NCBI GenBank assembly: GCA_003697105.1
Contig: RFFQ01000016.1
Location: 1 to 38,348 of the forward strand
Origin: Gemmatimonadota bacterium
GTDB taxonomy: Bacteria; 4572-55; J002
Length of the DNA stretch: 38,348 nt
Reading direction: 5' to 3'
The position numbers and the translations under genes were made by a program. Positions 32,740 to 38,348 of this stretch are shown here, piece after piece. The notes beneath the pieces were generated by a model. It did not search any database and had not been told where the DNA came from. It saw only the letters and a list, made by a program, of their open reading frames with translations. Position 1 is the stretch's first letter. Each line of letters starts with the position of its first letter.

Positions 32740-34014
32740 TTACTGGACTGCCGGAATACGGATTAAAAAGGTTGTTCCTTCACCGACCACACTATCTTCA
32801 ACCATGATGTCTCCCCCCCAGTTTCGCACAAACCGGCGGGAAATACCTAGCCCTAAGCCGGTACCCTTACTGCTATCTTTGGTGGTATAATCGGACTCAA
32901 AAATCGTATCCCATTTGTCTTTAGGGATACCAATACCTAAATCTGATATTCGGATGTGGACATGTCCCTCTTCAAAAGAGGTGTGGTAGTAGATATTTTT
33001 CTCGCGGGGCGGCGCATCCGGTGGAAGCATTTCAATCGCATCGGCGCCATTTTTGGTGATGTTAGAGAAGACTTGTAGCAACTCATTCGCATCGGCTAGC
33101 ACTTTCGGGATGGTCTCATCATAGGATTCCACTACTTGTATCCCTCGTTTCCAGAGAGTATCGTACATGAGTTCCCGGGTATCTTTTAAGACTTTATTGA
33201 CATCGATTTCCTCGATAGTCGCTTTTTGGCGTGCCATTCCCCGCATACTATCTACAATTTTGATGATTCGGAGCAGATGTTTTTGTAAGAACTGTAATTC
33301 TTCCAACCGTTTTTGTTCTATCGCCATTTGTTCGTTCAGGAGCGTATCCAAATCATGAAAATCTTCTTGCGCATGGGTGACAGTTTCCCCGGGAACCGTG
33401 GCGTTGAGATATTCCAGCAAAGTACCATTGACATACTCTTTTTTCCAATCTTGTAAAATATCCTGAATCACAGAAAGGCGTGAATCCGTGGATTTGGCGG
33501 CTTCATTGATCAGTTTTTCCAGCCGGGCTGAAATCGCCGTTGCCGGATTTAAAACTTCATGGGCGACCCGCCCGGAAATTTCACCCAGTGCAGCTAAGCG
33601 CGACATTTGCTCCATTTTTTCTTGCATTTCGGAAGCGGCGAGCTGTTGCAAAACTTCGGCAATCAGGTTATCCAACTCCTTAAAATTGACCGGCTTTTGG
33701 ATGTAGCCGATGGCACCCCCGTTAAGAGCTTCTTTGAGGTGTTCTTTAGCGGTACTGGCAGAAACCATCGCAATGGGTACTTTGGGAGCGATCCGCTTAA
33801 TGCGCTGTAATGCCTCCAAACCACTCATATCCGGCATCATAATATCTAGCAGAACCAAATCTGGTTTGAAGGTTGAAGCTTTATCAACCGCCTCTCGTCC
33901 ATTGACGGCGGTCTCCACCTGATGGCCGGTCATTTTCAAGCGCATATCGATCATTTTTAAGATCGTTGGGGTGTCATCCGCGACCAAAATTTTCAGCTTT
34001 CGTTTATCAGACAT
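32740..34014 (-). CDS. Hybrid REC-histidine kinase
   Basis: This is a 424-residue cytoplasmic kinase with no membrane segment. The N-terminal receiver (~7-120) has Asp57 and Lys107. The H-box is 'HEVLNP' with His152. The dimerisation region is unusually long: about 90 residues, part coiled coil, separate the H-box helix from the second helix near 'FLQKHLLRIIKIVDSMRG'. The ATP-binding domain has N-box 'NITKNGADAIE', G1 'DLGIG' (358-362) and G2 'GTGLGLG' (384-390). GGAG precedes ATG 34014 by 8 bases. With a receiver in place of a sensor domain it is probably itself controlled by another kinase, passing phosphate to the adjacent regulator. Confidence 0.92.
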   Translation of the reverse strand: MSDKRKLKILVADDTPTILKMIDMRLKMTGHQVETAVNGREAVDKASTFKPDLVLLDIMMPDMSGLEALQRIKRIAPKVPIAMVSASTAKEHLKEALNGGAIGYIQKPVNFKELDNLIAEVLQQLAASEMQEKMEQMSRLAALGEISGRVAHEVLNPATAISARLEKLINEAAKSTDSRLSVIQDILQDWKKEYVNGTLLEYLNATVPGETVTHAQEDFHDLDTLLNEQMAIEQKRLEELQFLQKHLLRIIKIVDSMRGMARQKATIEEIDVNKVLKDTRELMYDTLWKRGIQVVESYDETIPKVLADANELLQVFSNITKNGADAIEMLPPDAPPREKNIYYHTSFEEGHVHIRISDLGIGIPKDKWDTIFESDYTTKDSSKGTGLGLGISRRFVRNWGGDIMVEDSVVGEGTTFLIRIPAVQ

Positions 34015-34097
34015 AAAAGTCACTCCGCTCCCGCATCAAAAACGGCAGAAAGTCCTACTGGGTGAGGTTCAGATTCTTTACTGGTGGTAATATACGA

Positions 34098-35771
34098 TCA
34101 TTTCAACAAAATTGCACGACCTGTTTTTGTAAAATTTCTACTGGTGAGGGTATAAAAATACGTTCCGCTGGGTACAGGCTGGTGTTGCTGGTCTGTTCCA
34201 TCCCACATAACGGCATAGATGCCCGCCGCTTGCGAGGCATCCATTAAATAGCGGATAAGTTTACCGTGAACATCATAAATCGTTAACTGGACGTGCCCCG
34301 GCTGTGCCAAGCCATAGCGAATGGTTGTATTGGGATTAAACGGATTCGGGAAATTGGCATCGAGGAAGTAACCTTGAGGCACACTGGGGCTGATTACTTC
34401 AGGAGTGACGGAGGTGTACAAATTCACATCCAATTCCACGACTGGATTCTCATCGGTAAGTTCAATATCCTCGATCAAGACCGTTTCAAAACCCGGATAG
34501 GAAATTTCCAGCGTATATGTATTACTATTGCTGGGGCGCAAAATCCGGCGATACCGCCCGTGGTTATCCGTGATGCGAGGGGTTAGTAAAGTGTCATTAT
34601 CCACACCGACCACCTCTACAAACGCGCCGGGTAGCGGGTTGCCCGCTTGGTCATAAACAATACCCGTAATCACGCCATTATCCCGACAGCGATCCAGTAA
34701 GTAATGAATACCCTGAATATTACGTTCACAGACATTATCCACGTAGTTTTCGTTGCGAGATTGAATGTTACAACAAATACCAACTTCGATGGTAAAGGCA
34801 AACGTACCCAATTCCGCATACATCCAGTTTTGGACATACCCTTTATCGCCTTTACCATACGTGGCGAGATACGTGCCGATTTCGTTATCAGTTGGAATTT
34901 CACGTCCCATTTCCTGCGCCACACGCCGGATGTGGAAATAATCCGGGGAATCTCCGAACAGGGTATCCCGCCAAGGGAACACAATGCGCTCATTCAAATT
35001 ACCGGAACGGGAACTATGGTAAATAATCCCGAATGTGGGGCGAACTCGCCGCGCTAACTCCGCAATGGCAAGGGCTTCCGGTTCCGAAAACGGGGCAGTG
35101 CCGACGTAATATTCACTACATTGGTTGGTATCCGCCGCCGCAGCCCATGCCCAATCAAAATTTCGATTTAAGTCCACCCCATCACAATCGGAATCATTGA
35201 TCAGGGTACATTCCGGATGCGCACCGTTGTTTTCATCACAAGGCACATCGGGGAACACGCCGGGACATTCGGCAATGCTGTAATCGAAAACCCCGTTATG
35301 GTTGTTATCGCGTTTATTTTTGCGGTAACAAATGTCTGTGTTATCAAACACCACCTGATGCCCATCGGGATTGCCAATGGGTACCACCCAAATTTCCGTT
35401 TCATCCACCCAAAAGGTCACTTGATCATCATTACCGTAACCCGTTAGCAATTGATCGATCAGCATCATCGAAATTTCCACACCCAAGATTTCTTCTGCGT
35501 GGATGTGCCCATCGATGAGAATTACCGGCTCGTCTTCATCCATCTGTGGATTATCGGAAATCTTGATCGCCCACATCGTGCGACCTTCCAACGTTGTGCC
35601 GATGCTATCGATGCGGCACAACGCCTCATAATTGGCGGCATAATCCTCAAGTTCTTGTACCACCTCATCATATGTATGATAGCGTTCAATAGGCGGCAGA
35701 TAGTCTTGAGCCGCGCTCACCCCACTCAACAAAAATAAAATCAGCAAGATATGAGTCCATTTCATTTTCAT
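34098..35771 (-). CDS. Secreted M14 zinc carboxypeptidase with C-terminal sorting domain
   Basis: This 557-residue protein has a signal peptide at ~1-21 ('SGVSAA|QD'). The M14 domain (~30-355) has zinc ligands His91 and Glu94 ('HIHAEE') and His252 ('IIYHSS'), substrate-binding 'DLNRNF' (200-205) and catalytic Glu329 ('FTIEVG'). Between ~140 and 200 is an Asp/Asn/Cys-rich insertion that looks like a calcium-binding or disulfide-bonded loop. A carboxypeptidase-regulatory beta domain follows (~365-450). The last ~85 residues carry 'NFPNPFNPNTTIRY' and end 'SGTYFYTLTSR...ILLK', the FlgD-like/Por-secretion-like tail. AGAGG precedes ATG 35771 by 7 bases. It should trim C-terminal residues of peptides outside the cell. 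Confidence 0.93.
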   Translation of the reverse strand: MKMKWTHILLILFLLSGVSAAQDYLPPIERYHTYDEVVQELEDYAANYEALCRIDSIGTTLEGRTMWAIKISDNPQMDEDEPVILIDGHIHAEEILGVEISMMLIDQLLTGYGNDDQVTFWVDETEIWVVPIGNPDGHQVVFDNTDICYRKNKRDNNHNGVFDYSIAECPGVFPDVPCDENNGAHPECTLINDSDCDGVDLNRNFDWAWAAAADTNQCSEYYVGTAPFSEPEALAIAELARRVRPTFGIIYHSSRSGNLNERIVFPWRDTLFGDSPDYFHIRRVAQEMGREIPTDNEIGTYLATYGKGDKGYVQNWMYAELGTFAFTIEVGICCNIQSRNENYVDNVCERNIQGIHYLLDRCRDNGVITGIVYDQAGNPLPGAFVEVVGVDNDTLLTPRITDNHGRYRRILRPSNSNTYTLEISYPGFETVLIEDIELTDENPVVELDVNLYTSVTPEVISPSVPQGYFLDANFPNPFNPNTTIRYGLAQPGHVQLTIYDVHGKLIRYLMDASQAAGIYAVMWDGTDQQHQPVPSGTYFYTLTSRNFTKTGRAILLK

Positions 35772-35794
35772 GATTTACCTCTGATCTCAATTAC

Positions 35795-35827
35795 AGACCC
35801 TTAGAGTGTTTGCCACCCTAAGGGTCT
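35795..35827. repeat. Intergenic hairpin, copy 2 of a shared arm sequence
   Basis: A perfect 10-base stem, AGACCCTTAG (35795-35804) / CTAAGGGTCT (35818-35827), has a 13-base loop; GTG/CAC inside can add three pairs. It lies between the propeller gene and the carboxypeptidase gene, at the predicted 5' end of the latter's transcript. No T-run follows on either strand. It shares the 11-mer CAGACCCTTAG with the hairpin at 27096. Confidence 0.6.
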
Positions 35828-35829
35828 AA

Positions 35830-35857
35830 ATTATTGGGCTTAGTCAAGCTCGTTCAA
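35830..35857 (-). promoter_or_regulatory. Possible promoter of the M14 carboxypeptidase gene
   Basis: On the minus strand, TTGAAC (35857-35852), 16 bases and AATAAT (35835-35830) lie directly after the propeller-gene stop. Transcription would begin within or just before the hairpin at 35795-35827. Confidence 0.4.
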
Positions 35858-38200
35858 CTATTTCAACAGCGTTATTTGGTGCGACACTGATTGGCCGGCG
35901 GCGTTGTAGCGAACAAAGTACGTTCCACTCGGCACGGTGGTTCCATTTTCGGTTCGTCCATCCCACGGTACAGCATAAGCGCCGGGTTCCCGCGGGCCGG
36001 TTGCCAGTGTTTTTACCAACTGCCCGGTGGTATTGTACACTTTCACGGAAACCTCACTGGCGACGGGCACCACAAACCGGATGGTCGTTTTTGGATTAAA
36101 CGGGTTAGGGTAACTTTGCAAGTTGATTTCGGCTTTCGGGATGTTCACACCCAGCAATTCTAGCGGCACACTCACAACGCCATCGCGCACCCATGTACGC
36201 CCTCCATCCGTGGTACGCCAGATACCCATAAAACCGGTGCCATCGTCTCCCGGCGCTTCATGCCAACCGGTGACAATCCCGTTATTTTCATCCACAAAAT
36301 CCACATTAAAAAAGGTTGTATCGGGGAAGTCTGCTGGGACCTCGCAATGGGGGTCTTCGCAGAAATTTTCTTGACGATGCCAACTGGCGCCGCCATCGGT
36401 GGTATTCATGATGGTGGCATTCGTGCCGACAGCCCAACCGTGCGTGGCACTCACAAAATCAACGGCTCGAAACGCTTTAACAAAGCCCGGATAGCTCTGT
36501 TCTTCCCATGTTTCACCGCCATTTTCCGTATGCCAGATCACGCCATCCACGTAAGTGTAGGGAGAGGATTCTGCCCCACCAACCACCCAACCTTCATCCT
36601 CGGAGACAAAGGAGCAATCAAGCAGGTCGTTGTCGTCATCATAGAACATCGTTTCCCAGGTCCAATCGCCATCACCCCCGTTTGTGGTTTTCAGGATATA
36701 ACCGGATTTTTCCACATCTCCCACATAACCGGTACAGGCGTAACCCACTTCATCCGTTAAAAACGAGATACCGTAAAAGTCAGAGGTTTCCTGATTATCT
36801 TCATCTTCCCACGGGAAGGGCTTGATCCAGATGTGACGCCCGCTATTTTCCGTGACATGTACTTGACCGCCATCACCACAAATCCAACCATCATTATTAC
36901 CGGAAAAACCAATGCTGTGCAGATCTTCGCCGGTACGGACACTCAGCGGTTGCCAGCTTTCACCGCCATTGGTGGTTCGCAGATAGAGCCCCCCATCGCC
37001 GGCAAGCCAACCGCGATACGTACCCCTAAATTGAACTTCATTCAAATTCCGGTTGAAGCCGGTGCCGAAAAAGATCGGTAGCCAAAATTCACCCAGCCCC
37101 AAGGCTTCATTGTACAGATAGCCAACACCGTTATCCCCGCAAATCCAGCCGTTACCCCAACCAAAGTCATCGGTGTATTCAAACCAAAGGGTCGTAAAAT
37201 TTGCGCCACTCTGTATTGTTTGGGATGACCAGTTCTCACCGCCATCATCGGAATGGTATAGCATACCGTCACTTGTACAAAACCAAATATGCTGGTCTCC
37301 AACAAACACATCGTTCACATTCCCGGAGATGGAAAGCCCTGCCGGCGTGTTCCAAGTGATGCCATCATTGGAGATTAAGACGGTGCCATTTTCACCGGTA
37401 GCGCAAAATAGATCAAGGCTTGTGTTGCCAAACACCGCGTGCAACGTTTCCGAAGTGTTACTTGTACGAGGTGTCCACGTTGTACCATCTGTACTGTGTA
37501 CGATTTGTCCATTTTCCCCGACGGCAATGCCCATAACGCCACTCACATCCGTTACCCAGAGGTCTGTGAATCCATCATTACTACTAAATTGTTCGGTCCA
37601 GGACTCACCCCGATCATCGGTGTACAAAATCTGGCCGGCATCTGTCACCGTCCAAGCATTATTGGCTTCTAGGCTACGGATACTCTGAAATGACGCCTCG
37701 CTGTTCGTTTCCACCCCGTACCAGCCACTACCGCCGTTATCGCTCAGAGCATAGGCACCATCACCACCGCCCACATGAAACAGGTCGCCATTTTCATCAA
37801 CGGATAGACATGCCCACCACTTGGTTGCGCCTTGTTCCTGTAACACCCAATTAAGCCCACCATCATTGGTGTACAAGATTTCACCGACCTCGCCGACAAT
37901 CCACCCTTCCTGCGGATTGTTAAAAAAGACATCCCGAAAACTACGGTACGGCGCCGGAACAGTGCGCCGAGTCCAACTGAGACCGGCATCATCGGAAATA
38001 TTGATACCCCGGCAAAAATCAACTGCCGCCATATGATCGGCATCGATATAGTGTACCGCATCCAGACGGATCGGGCAATACGAAGCACAGATACTATCCG
38101 GCGGATCGGGGTTTGAACACTGAGCCATGACATCTTGAGCCAAAAACAACATGACGAACGCAAGCGCAACTACAAATAGATAACCGTTTTTCCACATCAT
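35858..38200 (-). CDS. Secreted YCF48/BNR-like repeat protein with C-terminal sorting domain
   Basis: This 780-residue protein has a signal peptide (~1-26, 'QDVMA|QC'). About twelve tandem repeats of the form 'GWxVGxxGxIxxTxDGGxxW' run through ~60-690, the YCF48/BNR-like beta-propeller signature seen in sialidase-like and photosystem assembly proteins. The C-terminal ~85 residues are the FlgD-like tail, 'SYPNPFNPKTTIRF' to 'SGTYFVRYN...ITLLK', shared with the adjacent carboxypeptidase. No catalytic residues of sialidases were identified, so binding, adhesion or surface display is more likely than enzyme activity. AGGAGG at 38210-38215 is 9 bases before ATG 38200. A strong promoter lies at 38294-38322. 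Confidence 0.88.
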   Translation of the reverse strand: MMWKNGYLFVVALAFVMLFLAQDVMAQCSNPDPPDSICASYCPIRLDAVHYIDADHMAAVDFCRGINISDDAGLSWTRRTVPAPYRSFRDVFFNNPQEGWIVGEVGEILYTNDGGLNWVLQEQGATKWWACLSVDENGDLFHVGGGDGAYALSDNGGSGWYGVETNSEASFQSIRSLEANNAWTVTDAGQILYTDDRGESWTEQFSSNDGFTDLWVTDVSGVMGIAVGENGQIVHSTDGTTWTPRTSNTSETLHAVFGNTSLDLFCATGENGTVLISNDGITWNTPAGLSISGNVNDVFVGDQHIWFCTSDGMLYHSDDGGENWSSQTIQSGANFTTLWFEYTDDFGWGNGWICGDNGVGYLYNEALGLGEFWLPIFFGTGFNRNLNEVQFRGTYRGWLAGDGGLYLRTTNGGESWQPLSVRTGEDLHSIGFSGNNDGWICGDGGQVHVTENSGRHIWIKPFPWEDEDNQETSDFYGISFLTDEVGYACTGYVGDVEKSGYILKTTNGGDGDWTWETMFYDDDNDLLDCSFVSEDEGWVVGGAESSPYTYVDGVIWHTENGGETWEEQSYPGFVKAFRAVDFVSATHGWAVGTNATIMNTTDGGASWHRQENFCEDPHCEVPADFPDTTFFNVDFVDENNGIVTGWHEAPGDDGTGFMGIWRTTDGGRTWVRDGVVSVPLELLGVNIPKAEINLQSYPNPFNPKTTIRFVVPVASEVSVKVYNTTGQLVKTLATGPREPGAYAVPWDGRTENGTTVPSGTYFVRYNAAGQSVSHQITLLK

Positions 38201-38239
38201 TTACGGAAACCTCCTATAAGGGGTAAAGGGTCGTTAATT

Positions 38240-38252
38240 CTGATAATATCAG
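38240..38252. promoter_or_regulatory. Palindrome in the leader of the propeller gene
   Basis: CTGATAATATCAG is a perfect dyad of two six-base arms around one base, flanked by AATT on the left and AATT slightly offset on the right. It sits between the promoter and the gene, where a repressor could bind. Confidence 0.3.
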
Positions 38253-38293
38253 GGAATTTAACGGGGATAAATGCAGTGGACGTGGGGTTTGCT

Positions 38294-38322
38294 AATATGG
38301 TGAAATTTAAGGAGTCTGTCAA
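38294..38322 (-). promoter_or_regulatory. Promoter of the YCF48/BNR-like gene
   Basis: On the minus strand, a perfect TTGACA (38322-38317), 17 bases and CATATT (38299-38294) lie about 94 bases before ATG 38200. Confidence 0.65.
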
Positions 38323-38348
38323 CCCAAAGATGAAAAAAGCACCAAATG

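Noticed and set aside
36260-36760. 166-residue plus-strand frame opposite the propeller gene
   Set aside because: It is antisense to the repeat codons. The periodic Gly/Trp repeats on the minus strand are the real signal.
35858-38200. CRISPR-like or tandem DNA repeats
   Set aside because: The periodicity is at the protein level (YCF48/BNR motifs); the DNA is not repeated exactly and there are no spacers.

Overview
The window looks like a chromosomal segment of a Gram-negative bacterium of the FCB (Fibrobacteres-Chlorobi-Bacteroidetes) assemblage, probably one of its candidate phyla. The evidence is two secreted proteins ending in an 80-90 residue tail of the 'YPNPFNP...SGTYF...LLK' kind (FlgD-like/Por-secretion-like sorting domain), a secreted lysyl-endopeptidase-like protease, an outer-membrane barrel, an Mla-type lipid transporter, and promoters of the TTGACA-N17-TATAAT type. 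I see no rRNA, tRNA, CRISPR array, insertion sequence or prophage. I cannot name a species.

Layout. (1) 1-1992, minus: secreted S1-type protease, cut by the window edge. (2) 2175-7497, plus: strong promoter, NHL-repeat exported protein, Wzc-like tyrosine kinase/chain-length protein, flippase-like membrane protein and queG, tightly spaced or overlapping. (3) 7479-10251, minus: two tandem REC-GGDEF-REC regulators with their own promoter, tail-to-tail with queG. (4) 10301-15616, minus: one operon of a large acidic protein of unknown function, an outer-membrane barrel protein, a STAS-MlaE permease fusion and an MlaF ATPase; no MCE (MlaD) gene is present. (5) 15623-21236, minus: HD phosphohydrolase, USP-USP-EIIA fusion, orphan DNA methyltransferase, DUF309 plus metal/cobalamin-receptor fusion and pyruvate kinase, almost all overlapping. 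They sit behind a strong promoter and a ~164-nt leader that holds an intrinsic terminator inside a 41-45 codon ORF. (6) 21300-22364, plus: NAD-dependent epimerase, then a bidirectional terminator and a nested-hairpin element. (7) 22615-25739, minus: PBP1A and ftsY. (8) 25992-32068, minus: radical SAM/SPASM protein, SirB1-like protein, cyclophilin, LOG-family protein, M42 aminopeptidase and guaB. (9) 32087-34014, minus: response regulator with an unusual insertion and a REC-histidine kinase hybrid. (10) 34098-38322, minus: secreted M14 carboxypeptidase and a secreted protein of about a dozen YCF48/BNR-like repeats.

How the genes work together. Three themes stand out: cell envelope (polysaccharide kinase, flippase, PBP1A, Mla transporter, barrel), phospho-signalling (five REC-containing or kinase proteins, BY-kinase, EIIA), and secreted digestion or adhesion (S1 protease, M14 carboxypeptidase, beta-propeller protein). 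The segments most likely to hold undescribed biology are the MCE-less Mla operon with its two unknown partners, and the five-gene operon joining a PTS-like stress sensor, a DNA methyltransferase and pyruvate kinase behind an attenuator-like leader. All functional statements rest on reading motifs by eye, without database searches. Intergenic 25740-25991 (252 bases, between the PBP1A start and the radical SAM stop) showed no convincing promoter, terminator or RNA.
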